This document shows positions 36,279-45,265 of a stretch of DNA of 64,000 nucleotides, piece after piece. Below the pieces are notes generated by a model. It saw only the letters and a list, made by a program, of their open reading frames with translations, was not told the DNA's origin and did not search any database. Origin of the DNA: Bacteroides caecimuris. GTDB lineage: Bacteria; Bacteroidota; Bacteroidia; Bacteroidales; Bacteroidaceae. Made by a program: the position numbers and the translations under genes. The stretch covers positions 1,302,001 to 1,366,000 of the forward strand of contig NZ_CP015401.2 of assembly GCF_001688725.2 (NCBI RefSeq), given 5' to 3'. How positions within the stretch are numbered: the stretch's first letter is position 1; every line of letters begins with the position of its first letter.

Positions 36279-36744
36279 ATTTATGTCCTTTGTTTCTATA
36301 TGCAAAGATAGTATATTATGTAATCACCTGCAAAAACATAACAAAGATTTTGCCGAAGATGTTTTCTTTTTGTCGTGTCACCTGATAATAGGAGAATAAC
36401 GGAAACTCAATCAAAGGCTTGCCATACGCTTCATAAACGCTTCACAAATGGCTCACAAGTATAATGCGATTTTTGTAAAACTGTTGATTATAAGCCGAAA
36501 ACAATATATACAAATGGCTCACAAATGGCTCGTTTAAAGCAAGCGATTAACTTCGGTCTGTACCCGTTTTAAATCTCCAACCAACAGTTGGAGATTTACC
36601 GTACCCGGATAATTTCAAGCTCCGCAGGACAAATTCGGGCATCCCTTGCCCCCGTTTTTAGTCGCTATCTGTAGACTGGACTATTATTATACCATTCAAT
36701 AATCAAATCATTATCGTTATTATGGACATTTAAAGTGAAAAAGA
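36279..36744. other. Intergenic region with iterons and hairpin
   Basis: Holds the abiE promoter region (no clear consensus), three CAAATGGCTC repeats, and a hairpin AAATCTCCAAC/GTTGGAGATTT (36571-36597). No gene seen. The end of the original conjugative unit could lie here. Confidence 0.5.
36445..36531. repeat. CAAATGGCTCA iterons
   Basis: CAAATGGCTCA at 36445-36455 and 36511-36521, then CAAATGGCTC at 36522-36531 directly abutting. They resemble binding sites of a replication, transfer or integrase protein; function unknown. Confidence 0.55.
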
Positions 36745-36765
36745 GTAACCATTCTATTTTCCGCC

Positions 36766-36796
36766 TTGACACGCATCGCAACCCAGCATATCTTTG
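36766..36796 (+). promoter_or_regulatory. Promoter of IS66 tnpABC
   Basis: TTG at 36766-36768, 20 bp, then TATCTTTG (36789-36796), 27 bp before the tnpA ATG. Good Bacteroides consensus. Confidence 0.65.
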
Positions 36797-36823
36797 CGCC
36801 ATAACCAATTACTAACAAAGATT

Positions 36824-37192
36824 ATGGCAAAAGAAAAAGTAAACTACCAAGAGGTGTACGACCTCTATCAGCTGTGCTGCGAAACCAAAGACCTTCGCGA
36901 GTTCTGTGCGGATTATGGAGTGAATTACGACAAGTTCATGAACTGGCAGCGCCACCAGCTATGGAGTGAGAAGTTAGGCAAGACAGTTCAGGTTGATCAC
37001 CCCAAGGTTGCCAAAGTCCAGATAACCGGCAATCCCTGCAACAGTCCAACCGTGAAAATGGAAGTGAGACAGCCCGAAGGTGAAGCTCCGATAAGATGGG
37101 TAAAATTACAATTGGCATCAGGCGCAACGCTGTTCCTGAGAAACACCACAGTTCTTGATTTGAGCTTGTTGCTTAATAAAATGATAGGATGA
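36824..37192 (+). CDS. tnpA: IS66 accessory protein TnpA
   Basis: 122 residues from MAKEKVNYQEVYDLYQ. A helix-turn-helix-like N-terminus (LREFCADYGVNYDKFMNWQR) and the C-terminal EAPIRWVKLQLASGATLFLR segment typical of IS66 OrfA. It ends 1 bp before tnpB. Confidence 0.88.
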   Translation: MAKEKVNYQEVYDLYQLCCETKDLREFCADYGVNYDKFMNWQRHQLWSEKLGKTVQVDHPKVAKVQITGNPCNSPTVKMEVRQPEGEAPIRWVKLQLASGATLFLRNTTVLDLSLLLNKMIG

Positions 37193-37193
37193 C

Positions 37194-37538
37194 ATGCTGG
37201 GACTGAGTGCTAACCTGAACTATTACCTGTTCAACGGTAATGTTGATCTGCGGAAAGGTATTTTCCGATTATGTGAGAGTATAAGGGAAGAGATGTCACT
37301 TGACCCGAGCGATGCCTCCAACGTCTATATGTTCATGTCCCGTAACCGGAAGGTTGTGAAGATACTTCATTATGAACGCGGTTTTTATGTGCTTTACGAG
37401 AAACGTCCTGTCATGGGAAAGTTCAAGAAACCGGTATTTGATGAGGTCTCCAAATGCTACCGGATACAATGGTCAGACATGGTCTATCTTACGGAAAGTA
37501 TTGTAGTTGACAAGATGTACGTTAGTTCAAAAGATTAA
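37194..37538 (+). CDS. tnpB: IS66 accessory protein TnpB
   Basis: 114 residues: YYLFNGNVDLRKGIFRLCES, NVYMFMSRNRKVVKILHYER and GFYVLYEKRP are the conserved IS66 Orf2 features. Required with TnpA and TnpC for transposition. Confidence 0.92.
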   Translation: MLGLSANLNYYLFNGNVDLRKGIFRLCESIREEMSLDPSDASNVYMFMSRNRKVVKILHYERGFYVLYEKRPVMGKFKKPVFDEVSKCYRIQWSDMVYLTESIVVDKMYVSSKD

Positions 37539-37625
37539 TATTAATATATTGATTATCAGTAAAATGATATAAAAATAAACGATAAAAAGTTTGCGTAACT
37601 GCCTGATTTTTCGTACCTTTATATC

Positions 37626-39386
37626 ATGATTGATGAAAGGGCATACGAGTTACTTTGCTGCCAGTTGGGTCTGGCGAATGAGGAAAAGGCAGGGCTTCGC
37701 AAACAGGTAAACGAACTGATTGCGAGGTTTAAGGCCATTGAAGAATCCAATAAGGAGAACTCCAAGGCTCTGGTTGATACAATCAATGAATTATCCGTAA
37801 CAGTCGAGAACTATCGAAAAGAAATGGAGCTTATGAGAAAGCAGCTTGAAGCGAAAGACGAGGTGAACAGGATGCTGGCAAACGAGATTTCCAATCTCAG
37901 GCTTCAGCTTGAGGACAACAGGAAACACCGTTTCGGCCGTACATCCGAGCAAAGAAAACTGCTGAACAACCGTAACCTTGACAAGTCTGCACTGCATAAG
38001 TCCGAATATGACGGTTCTGACAGAAAGGATGATGACAACGATAAGGCTGACGGTAACGAAACCGGCAGCAGTACCACTTCTGGTAGCACACCTGCACAGG
38101 ACAGCCAACCTTCAAGAAGAAAGGAAACTGCACCACGTGCCGTGAAAACCAAATTGAAAGTTGACAAAGTAGTAGTACATGAAGTGGACGAGTATTACAC
38201 GCTTCCCGAAGGAGGACGGTTCATGAACCGCAACGGTATGCCTGATGTGTGGGAATACAGGGTCATAGAACATGTAAGGGCTCATAACGTGGAGCATGTC
38301 TACAAGGTGGCAAGGGTGAAGCTTGCGGACGGCACTTTCGCGAACACGATGGAACATCCGCTGAAAGACCTTGGAGGCATCTTCTCTCCTGAACTGCTTG
38401 CCCGTCTGCTCTGTCTGAAATACGACTTCAGCATGCCGGAGAACAGGCAGATAAGACTGCTTGCCAGAGAGGGCATCCACATAAGCAATACCACACTGAA
38501 CAGCTATATCCATAACGGAATCGCCAAACTCAAGGGTTTTATCGGAGAGGTATTCAAGGGGTTTGTACAGCAGGCTGAATATCTTATGGTTGATGAGACG
38601 ACCGAACTTGTAGGCGTCGAAACAAAGGAAGGCAAGGCTTACAGGAGAAAGTACTTATGGGCATTCTTTGCAAAGCATATGAAGATGGTCTATTACCACT
38701 ATAACAACGGCAGCAGGTCATCCGATGCGACGAAGTCGTTCCTGGAACATTTTATGGGGACCCTTTCCACTGACGGATATACGGTTTACAGAATGTTTGA
38801 TGGAGAAGACTCAAAGGTGCTTCATATAGGATGCTGGACGCACTGCAGAAGGTTGTGGGTTGACGCCTTGCCTTCGGACAGGACAGCGATGGAGATAATA
38901 GACTCCATCGGCGATATGTTCATGAATGAAGATCTGTTCCGCACCATGAAGCTCAGCGGTGAGCAGATAAAGGGGAAAAGACGGAAGCTTACAGGACCGA
39001 TCCTTGAAAGTATCCATCATAAGGTGGTCATGATGATGCAGGATGCGAAGATTATGGCTAACGAACTGATGAGAAAGGCTGTCAATTATACGTTAAACCA
39101 GTGGAAGTCCCTGAGAAATATCCTCAAGGACGGTGCAGCGGAAATATCGAACAACCTCTGTGAACAAAGGATGAAACCGGTAAAGCTGTTGCTCAAGAAC
39201 TGTATGAACATAGGCAGTGAGGATGCGGCAGAAAACTCGGCATTCATCTTCTCTCTGATAGAAAGCTGTAAGCTTAATGGCATAGACCCTCAGGATTACC
39301 TGAAGCACCTGTTCGAATGTATTCTTCATGGTAAGGACTGCGACAAGAAGACTCTTCTACCATGTTTTTATAAACCGGAATGTTAA
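37626..39386 (+). CDS. tnpC: IS66 transposase TnpC
   Basis: 586 residues. Coiled-coil N-terminus (LANEISNLRLQLEDNRKHRF then GRTSEQRK), a Ser/Asp-rich linker (about 120-165), zinc-binding-like region, and the DDE core with YLMVDETTELVG, STDGYTVY and HIGCWTHCRRLW, ending with the IS66 C-terminal domain (NLCEQRMKPVKLLLKN, FSLIESCKLNGIDPQDYL). Full length and unbroken. Confidence 0.95.
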   Translation: MIDERAYELLCCQLGLANEEKAGLRKQVNELIARFKAIEESNKENSKALVDTINELSVTVENYRKEMELMRKQLEAKDEVNRMLANEISNLRLQLEDNRKHRFGRTSEQRKLLNNRNLDKSALHKSEYDGSDRKDDDNDKADGNETGSSTTSGSTPAQDSQPSRRKETAPRAVKTKLKVDKVVVHEVDEYYTLPEGGRFMNRNGMPDVWEYRVIEHVRAHNVEHVYKVARVKLADGTFANTMEHPLKDLGGIFSPELLARLLCLKYDFSMPENRQIRLLAREGIHISNTTLNSYIHNGIAKLKGFIGEVFKGFVQQAEYLMVDETTELVGVETKEGKAYRRKYLWAFFAKHMKMVYYHYNNGSRSSDATKSFLEHFMGTLSTDGYTVYRMFDGEDSKVLHIGCWTHCRRLWVDALPSDRTAMEIIDSIGDMFMNEDLFRTMKLSGEQIKGKRRKLTGPILESIHHKVVMMMQDAKIMANELMRKAVNYTLNQWKSLRNILKDGAAEISNNLCEQRMKPVKLLLKNCMNIGSEDAAENSAFIFSLIESCKLNGIDPQDYLKHLFECILHGKDCDKKTLLPCFYKPEC

Positions 39387-39413
39387 AACAAAAATATTTT
39401 CTTGCGGGCATTT

Positions 39414-39680
39414 TTATTTTATCGGCTGAAAAACAGCCGATAAAATTGTCGTGGCGGAAAATAGAATGATTACTGAAAAAGATATTCCTATAATGATTAA
39501 AGCAATAGATGCAAATATGTATCTATATCTTTTTGTAGAAAACATTGCTCCTATACAAGAGATAGATACAGCAAATTGCATACATTTTAAACTTAACTCT
39601 GTAGTCTTAAATATACACATAGACAAAAAAGATAATGCCAAAACAAATAGTATAGCATTCAATATATATTTCAGTTTCAT
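39414..39680 (-). pseudogene. Small membrane protein, 3' end replaced by IS66
   Basis: Starts at MKLKYILNAILFVLALSF (39680). Hydrophobic helices FVLALSFLSMCIF, MQFAVSISCIGAMF and IFASIALIIIGISFS. IS66 sits at 39473, so the last 20 residues now come from the element. Joining the flanks across the target duplication gives GISFSL and a stop: only about one native residue was lost, so the product may still work. No family assigned. Confidence 0.6.
39417..39445 (+). terminator. IS66 terminator
   Basis: TTTTATCGGCTG and CAGCCGATAAAA around AAAAA, 31 bp after tnpC. A/T tracts on both sides allow termination in both directions. Confidence 0.75.
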
Positions 39681-39727
39681 ATTCCTTTGATTTACATTGA
39701 CCTTATTAGCAGTAGCATATAAATTGC

Positions 39728-39940
39728 TCATCCTAACCCAATAACCAATCCTATACAAAAGAACAAGGTGAATCTCTTTTCCTTGTGTTTCAGCCCATAG
39801 ACCAGCCCGATAATAGCACATAAAGGAATATTAGATGAATCTGCATTTTTTCCTTTATTTACAAGGTATTTATGACTTTCTTTGCTCAATTTGCAAATCT
39901 CACGGTTCTCATTGTTCTGTTGTAGCATACATTTATGCAA
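39728..39940 (-). CDS. Hypothetical small protein with C-terminal membrane helix
   Basis: 70 residues, hydrophilic N-terminus (QQNNENREICKLSKESHKYL) and two weak hydrophobic segments (IPLCAIIGLVYGL, FTLFFCIGLVIGLG). It sits between the lipoprotein and the IS66-hit gene on the same strand. No family recognised; coding status moderate. Confidence 0.4.
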   Translation of the reverse strand: MHKCMLQQNNENREICKLSKESHKYLVNKGKNADSSNIPLCAIIGLVYGLKHKEKRFTLFFCIGLVIGLG

Positions 39941-39962
39941 CTTAATGTTTCCATGATTCAGT

Positions 39963-40373
39963 TTAATCTATTTTCTCTAATTCAATTGTAGCTACTTTCT
40001 CTTTATCTGGACTAATTTCATTCTGTATAATGGTTATATGTTTTTGGGTATAGCTTTTGATAATCCAAGGGGCTCCACCCAAATATAAAGCATTGCTATT
40101 AAATGTGATATATTTCCCTTCTATTGTATAAGTAATATCAATTTCATCGTAACCTTCCCAATTTACTTTCCCTTTCCGAGTATCTACAAATTGCATACCG
40201 ACCCCCATATTTTGTACTGTCCAAGCCTCACAATGCCCTGTTCCACGCCATGAAGTCTGATAAAGTGCTTCGGGGGTTAATTCATTTGTCTGTTCATTAT
40301 CATCGTCGCAGCTTATAAAGCTGAATGTACAGAGGAATAGCATAAGTATTCCAAGAATTTCTTTTGTTTTCAT
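39963..40373 (-). CDS. Small lipoprotein
   Basis: 136 residues. A signal peptide ILGILMLFLCTFSFISC with lipobox ending at Cys22, followed by DDDNEQ, the acidic export signal of Bacteroides surface lipoproteins. The mature part (ALYQTSWRGTGHCEAWTVQN, EIDITYTIEGKYITFNSNAL, HITIIQNEISPDKEKVATIE) looks like a lipocalin-like or small beta-barrel domain. No function assigned. Confidence 0.8.
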   Translation of the reverse strand: MKTKEILGILMLFLCTFSFISCDDDNEQTNELTPEALYQTSWRGTGHCEAWTVQNMGVGMQFVDTRKGKVNWEGYDEIDITYTIEGKYITFNSNALYLGGAPWIIKSYTQKHITIIQNEISPDKEKVATIELEKID

Positions 40374-40528
40374 ATTCTTTTTTTTAATCTCTTGTTTAAC
40401 TCATTCAATCTTTATTTTGTCTCTTCGTTGAACCAACCAAAGATAAGACAAAGATAAAAAGAAGAATTCTTTGGCAGATTAAGATACTCTTGGAATATTG
40501 TTATGAATGTAAATTTCTAAACCTATGT

Positions 40529-41113
40529 TTATTTTTTGTTGTCAAAACTTTGCTTGCGTCTGATTCGGCTCATGTGTATGGGTGTAATTTTAAGGTAGGA
40601 TGCTATTTCTTTTAGTGATACCATTTGAAGGATTGCAGGGCATTTTTTTAAAAGTTGGAGGTAACGCTCTTCCGGTGTGAATCTGAATAAATCTAAATAA
40701 CGTGAATATGATTGGAAAAACATCTGTTCGGCTGCGATACGGGCTATCCGTTGGTTTTCATTATTTTCCTTGAATTTTTGCTGTAAGAATGTAGAAGAAC
40801 AGATGTAAATCTCGCACGGGATTATCGCCTGTATATTCAATTCTGATTTCATGCCATATAAGCAAGTGGGATAATCGGCTATAAATTCATTTGGAAAGGA
40901 AAAACCGACATTATACGGCTTGTTTTCTGTCCGGTTGGTGCAACTGTATTTGACTACGCCTGATAAGATAAACCCGAAGAAAGAACAGGCATCACCTTCA
41001 TGGAGAATAAACTCATTCTTTTTATAATGTCGTAACTCTCCATGTTTCAGACACAACTCCTTGAAGAAGTCTATGTCTATGTTACTCATATATGAATTGA
41101 ATTCGGCTATCAT
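40529..41113 (-). CDS. Crp/Fnr-family transcription regulator
   Basis: 194 residues if started at MIAEFNSYMSNIDIDF; frames open to 41155. N-terminal cyclic-nucleotide-binding-like barrel (KKNEFILHEGDACSFFGFIL, SGVVKYSCTNRTENK) and a C-terminal winged helix in TPEERYLQLLKKCPAILQMV, LKEIASYLKITPIHMSRIRR. Typical of the short Bacteroides Crp-like regulators that usually do not bind cAMP. Its targets are unknown; the lipoprotein gene downstream is a candidate. Confidence 0.88.
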   Translation of the reverse strand: MIAEFNSYMSNIDIDFFKELCLKHGELRHYKKNEFILHEGDACSFFGFILSGVVKYSCTNRTENKPYNVGFSFPNEFIADYPTCLYGMKSELNIQAIIPCEIYICSSTFLQQKFKENNENQRIARIAAEQMFFQSYSRYLDLFRFTPEERYLQLLKKCPAILQMVSLKEIASYLKITPIHMSRIRRKQSFDNKK

Positions 41114-41164
41114 TTGTATATAAGAGAAATGTATAAAAAATATCTGAATTTCCATGTTTGGAGT

Positions 41165-41395
41165 TTAGTCTGTTTTTTGTCTATATATCCAAACCGTACT
41201 AAACTTTTTTCTGTTGACTGCAAGATATAAGTACTGGCGAAAAGAGTAAGAATAAAAGGTATTTCTTTTTGACAGTATTACTTTTAATAATTTGAGGAGG
41301 AAATAATACTCTAAGTAAAGGCTTATTCTACCGTCCGAGAGCTTATTTTGCTCCAGCTTGGGGTTTTCTTTCGTTTTATTTTCTAACATTGCCAT
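41165..41395 (-). pseudogene. Integrase 5' stub
   Basis: 76 codons. The first ~31 (NPKLEQNKLSDGRISLYLEY) match the N-terminal arm-binding domain of Bacteroides CTn integrases; the remainder (YSFRQYLYLAVNRKKFSTVW) does not continue the family. A fragment left by deletion of another integrated element, 10 bp from the Crp-like gene. Confidence 0.65.
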
Positions 41396-41522
41396 TGTTT
41401 AGAGGTTTTATCTCGATTTAGGTGCCGTAACCGGGTAATTACACTAAATAGTTGATTTTCTTTTGTTTTCTGCGGATGCAAAGGTACAAAAGAAAATGAT
41501 ATTTCAAAGTGTACTGAATAAC
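41396..41522. other. Promoter-like leader of the lost integrase
   Basis: 127 bp before IS21 copy 3; A/T-rich, with AAGGTACAAAAGAA sequence that on the minus strand gives TTTTGTACC. No gene. Confidence 0.3.
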
Positions 41523-41705
41523 TGGAAAATTTAAAGTCGATTGACCCACTATTATAAAAGTCTTCTGACCCACCTTTATAACCGAAACTGATCCGCTGTG
41601 ATTATAATAAAAATTGCCCCTATATAATTACCATATTTCAGTCTTGTTTTCGTACTTTACAAAGCATTTTAACCCGGTATTATTAACCGAATAAAATTTT
41701 AAAGA

Positions 41706-43271
41706 ATGAAAATAAGAATCAAGCACATACTGCGGTGTTATCAGTCAGGAATGAGTATCCGCGGTATCAGTTCTTCTCTCCTTGTTTCACGTAATACAGT
41801 CAAACGTTATATCCGTATATACGAAGATATGGGTATAGAACTTGAGCGTCTGTTGAAAATGGACGAGCAGCATCTGCATGAGCTTTTCGGTACGGAGACT
41901 GACAAAGAATCGTCTGGATCTGCAGAGTATAAGTATCTTCAAGAACGTATACCTGATTACATGAAACGACTTAAGGTCCGTGGGACAACAAGAAGGTCCT
42001 TGTATGAGGAATATCTTAAAAATCGTCCACAAGGTTACAGCTACTGTTCTTTTTGTTTGTATATCAGACGAGAAAGGGAAGTAAAGATTCCTGTTGGACG
42101 CATAGATCATATAGCCGGTGATCAGATGTATGTGGATTTTGCCGGTGACAAACTTTATCTCTCATACGAAAGAACAGGCAATAAGGTTCCCGTAGAAGTA
42201 TTTGCCGCCATACTTCCATGCAGCCAGATTACCTATTACGAGGCTGTACCATCACAAAAGAAAGAACACCTTATCCAGGCATGTGAAAATGCTTTCCATT
42301 ATTTTGGAGGTGTCCCCAATGCCATAGTTCCAGACAACCTGAGATCAGCCGTAACAAAGCCTGGAGGTGTTGAACCTGTAATCAATGACGACTTTGCTGC
42401 ATTTGCAGACCATTATGGATGTGTTGTCTTCCCGGCAAGAGTACGAAAGCCTAAAGACAAAGCTCTGGTTGAGAATGCTGTAAGACTGCTCTACAGGGAG
42501 GTGTATTCAAAGATGACGGGATTGAAATTCAATGATCTTGAAGCCTTGAACATAGAAATAATGAAGCATACGGATGCGTTGAACAGCCGAAAGATGTACA
42601 ATCGCAACTACAGCCGTCGGGAACGTTTCCTCGAAGTCGAGAAAGACAGGCTGCATACATTGCCGGCAACAAAATTTATATCAAAAAGCCGGAAAACGGC
42701 AACTGTCATGAGAAACAGTTATGTATCGCTTAACAATCACTATTACAGTGTTCCTAAAGAGTATATCGGCGATACTGTAGAATTACTGTATGATGGGGAC
42801 ACAGTGGAGATATATCATAAGTTCAGACACATAACGACACATCGAAAGGATGATACACCTTTCACTTATTCAGAAAAACCGTCCCACAAACTTTCGGGAG
42901 TGCCACATGAATACAGAATCAGAATGGATGATATATACCGCAAGGCATGTGGAATTGATCCGGTATTGGAAGAGTACATAAAGCGTGTGGCCGTTGCCAA
43001 GAAATATCCGGTCCAGGCCGTACGTTCAGCCGATGGCATATTAAGTCTTGTGGAGCGTTTCGGACATGACAGGGTGGTTCTTTCATGTCAGGTGGCAATG
43101 GAATTCGGTATGTTCGGATACAACGAACTTGAAAGTATTCTGGTAAACAGGGAAGATGAGAAGTATCATGTACAGATGGAGGGACAGGCTCCAGAACTTA
43201 CCCCCAAACACAGAAATCTCAGAGGCAAGGATTATTTTAACTCTAAAAACATGGATAAAAATGACAAGTAA
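41706..43271 (+). CDS. istA: IS21 transposase IstA
   Basis: 521 residues, same protein as in copies 1 and 2, motifs intact. Confidence 0.95.
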   Translation: MKIRIKHILRCYQSGMSIRGISSSLLVSRNTVKRYIRIYEDMGIELERLLKMDEQHLHELFGTETDKESSGSAEYKYLQERIPDYMKRLKVRGTTRRSLYEEYLKNRPQGYSYCSFCLYIRREREVKIPVGRIDHIAGDQMYVDFAGDKLYLSYERTGNKVPVEVFAAILPCSQITYYEAVPSQKKEHLIQACENAFHYFGGVPNAIVPDNLRSAVTKPGGVEPVINDDFAAFADHYGCVVFPARVRKPKDKALVENAVRLLYREVYSKMTGLKFNDLEALNIEIMKHTDALNSRKMYNRNYSRRERFLEVEKDRLHTLPATKFISKSRKTATVMRNSYVSLNNHYYSVPKEYIGDTVELLYDGDTVEIYHKFRHITTHRKDDTPFTYSEKPSHKLSGVPHEYRIRMDDIYRKACGIDPVLEEYIKRVAVAKKYPVQAVRSADGILSLVERFGHDRVVLSCQVAMEFGMFGYNELESILVNREDEKYHVQMEGQAPELTPKHRNLRGKDYFNSKNMDKNDK

Positions 43272-44034
43272 TAATAAAACAAGCAGAACTGTCGGAAAAA
43301 ATATGGACAGAATAATGGAACTACTCTCCAAGTTACGTTTTTACGGTATGCTTGAAACATATAGAAATGACTGCAGGACCACATCCTCTGATGGTATGAC
43401 AAACGATGAGTTTCTTAAATGGCTTCTTGAAAGCGAATATGATTACAGACGCAATGTAAGCATTGAGAGACTGATAAAGTCTGCAAACTTCAGATATAAG
43501 GCATATATGGAAAAAATAGACTATACCATAAAACGTAACCTTGACCGTAACCAGCTTGAGAGACTTGCATCTCTTGATTTTATAAGAGACGGACAGAATG
43601 TTTTCATCACGGGAAGCTCCGGTACAGGTAAAAGCTATATAGCTTCAGCCATAGGATATGAGGCATGTAAGAATGGAATAAAGACTTTGTATTCAAATGC
43701 GTCAAAGCTTATGGGACAGCTTAAAATTGCCAAAAACAAGGGCACTATAGAATCTGAGATGAAAAAAATAGAAAAGTGTCAACTGCTGATTCTTGACGAT
43801 CTGTTTCTTATAGGACTGGATGCCAGGGAAAGGTCAATCCTTATGGAAATAATAGAAGACAGACACGGATTAAAATCAATCATAATAACATCACAACTTC
43901 CTGTCGAAAGCCGGTATGATGCAATTGGTGATCCTACAGTAGCTGACGCAATCCTGGACAGAATTGTACATACAGCACACAAGATTGAACTTACCGGGGA
44001 TTCTGTAAGAAAGATTAATGCTAAAAAGAAATAG
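43261..44034 (+). CDS. istB: IS21 helper ATPase IstB
   Basis: 257 residues from ATG 43261, AAA+ motifs intact, Ala in LDARERS as in copy 2. Confidence 0.93.
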   Translation: MTSNNKTSRTVGKNMDRIMELLSKLRFYGMLETYRNDCRTTSSDGMTNDEFLKWLLESEYDYRRNVSIERLIKSANFRYKAYMEKIDYTIKRNLDRNQLERLASLDFIRDGQNVFITGSSGTGKSYIASAIGYEACKNGIKTLYSNASKLMGQLKIAKNKGTIESEMKKIEKCQLLILDDLFLIGLDARERSILMEIIEDRHGLKSIIITSQLPVESRYDAIGDPTVADAILDRIVHTAHKIELTGDSVRKINAKKK

Positions 44035-44223
44035 TATATATTGTAGATTATTATAATTGAAAATGACCCGGGTTAAAATGCATTTTTCTTTATTTAAATC
44101 TAATATTTTTTTGATGGGTCAATTTAGAGTATAATAGTGGGTCAATCGACTTTAAATTTTCCAACAATGTAAATATACTAAAATCCAATGACATACAAAA
44201 GCAAACAGAGTAAAAAATGGGTA

Positions 44224-44592
44224 CTATTTTCGAAGTTTCTTCAGGTTTTCAAGTCTCGTGCGACGGGAGTCGCGGTCTTCCATGATACCCTCCACAATCA
44301 TGACAAGTTCCCGCCATTCTATATTTGTACAGACCTCATTGTCATTGGCAGAATCAGGTTTTCCTAAGGTTCCTGCTTCCAGAAGTTTGGAGTACAGCAC
44401 CATGCCGCCCGGCTCCCAATGCAGGAGCTTTATACGGTCACGGGCACGGTTTATGAAGATATACACATTGCCGTTGCAGGGGTCCTGACCCATGGCGTCT
44501 GTGACGATACCGCTGAGGGTATGGAAGCTTTTGCGCATATCAGTCGGGCGGTTATACAACAGATAGCGCATACTGTCATTAAGGCTGAACAT
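44224..44592 (-). CDS. tnpB: IS66 accessory protein TnpB (remnant element)
   Basis: 122 residues from MFSLNDSMRYLLYNRPTDMR; KSFHTLSGIVTDAMGQDPCN, NVYIFINRARDRIKLLHWEP and GMVLYSKLLEAGTL are family features. Intact frame, but without a TnpC partner in this element. Confidence 0.88.
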   Translation of the reverse strand: MFSLNDSMRYLLYNRPTDMRKSFHTLSGIVTDAMGQDPCNGNVYIFINRARDRIKLLHWEPGGMVLYSKLLEAGTLGKPDSANDNEVCTNIEWRELVMIVEGIMEDRDSRRTRLENLKKLRK

Positions 44593-44956
44593 GGTTGCAG
44601 GACTGGATGATTGAAAACAGTTCCTTTTCATTTAGCTCACCGCAAATGCGTATGGCACTACCGGCCGGGGTACGTATTTCTATCTCTTTCAATCCGCTTG
44701 GCGTAGCCGGTGTGCTTTTCTGTTTCCGTCCGGTTGTACCGGCAAATGAAGGAACAGGAACAAAAGATCCGCTGTGCGGAAGCTCGATAAACTCACCTTG
44801 AGCCGTTTTACCAGATGATTGCTCGGCGGCATAACGGGATTTGCTGTCATAAAACCGCCATATGGGGATATTGAGTTCCTCTAATCTTGACTTATAAGTC
44901 ACTTTGTGCTCTTTGCAGTAGTTCATTATCTCTACTACTTCTTCTCGTGTCATCAT
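44579..44956 (-). CDS. tnpA: IS66 accessory protein TnpA (remnant element)
   Basis: 125 residues: helix-turn-helix-like start (EVVEIMNYCKEHKVTYKSRL), linker, and C-terminal LKEIEIRTPAGSAIRICGEL. It overlaps the tnpB start by 14 bp. Confidence 0.82.
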   Translation of the reverse strand: MMTREEVVEIMNYCKEHKVTYKSRLEELNIPIWRFYDSKSRYAAEQSSGKTAQGEFIELPHSGSFVPVPSFAGTTGRKQKSTPATPSGLKEIEIRTPAGSAIRICGELNEKELFSIIQSCNHVQP

Positions 44957-45185
44957 AACTTTGCTTTTTGGACGTAAAGTTAATGACGGAAGTTTAAGGA
45001 AAAAATACGTGGTTTACCGAATGCTTACTTGTCATCAGCTAATCACTCCACTTCTATTTGAAGCAAGATGTAGAAGATAGCACGTTACAAATCCATTACC
45101 TATTGCCATAAAATGGATTTATAAATCTCTGAAAGATAGAGATATACTACTAAGCAAAAGCATCGTTACTAAATCGTTACCTATT

Positions 45186-45217
45186 TCCGGCGCATGGCTC
45201 GACCTTTCGGACTATTC
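45186..45217 (+). pseudogene. ardA scrap (32 bp)
   Basis: Thirty-one of 32 bases match ardA 26495-26526 (coding SGAWLDLSDYS); it is followed by unrelated sequence. Just before it, AAATCGTTACCTATT matches the inverted end of the ORF6N gene region. A relic of a second copy of the ardA region. Confidence 0.7.
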
Positions 45218-45265
45218 AAAGCCCCCCTTTCCCTATTTAAAAGTGTTATAGGAGAGACCATACCT

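Larger units (their letters stand above)
36745..39473 (+). mobile_element. IS66-family element, complete (about 2.73 kb)
   Basis: Ends begin GTAACCATTCTATTTTCCGC and (complement of right) GTAATCATTCTATTTTCCGC. Both sides carry the direct repeat TGAAAAAGA (36736-36744 and 39474-39482), the expected 8-9 bp target duplication. It contains tnpA, tnpB and tnpC intact. It inserted near the 3' end of a small membrane-protein gene. Confidence 0.95.
41523..44163 (+). mobile_element. IS21-family element, copy 3 (2641 bp)
   Basis: Same ends and length as copies 1 and 2, same orientation as copy 1. Flanks CTGAATAAC and ACAATGTAA, no duplication. It truncates an IS66-type element on its right side. Confidence 0.95.
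44164..45028 (-). mobile_element. IS66-family remnant, transposase end lost
   Basis: Right end, read inward, starts GTAAGCATTCGGTAAACCAC, a GTAA-type IS66 terminus. tnpA and tnpB are present, but tnpC and the other end are gone; IS21 copy 3 occupies the break. It is a different IS66 type from the complete one at 36745. Confidence 0.85.

Noticed and set aside
36421..36531. CRISPR array from CAAATGGCTCA repeats
   Set aside because: Repeats are only 10-11 bp, irregularly spaced, with no unique spacers or cas genes.
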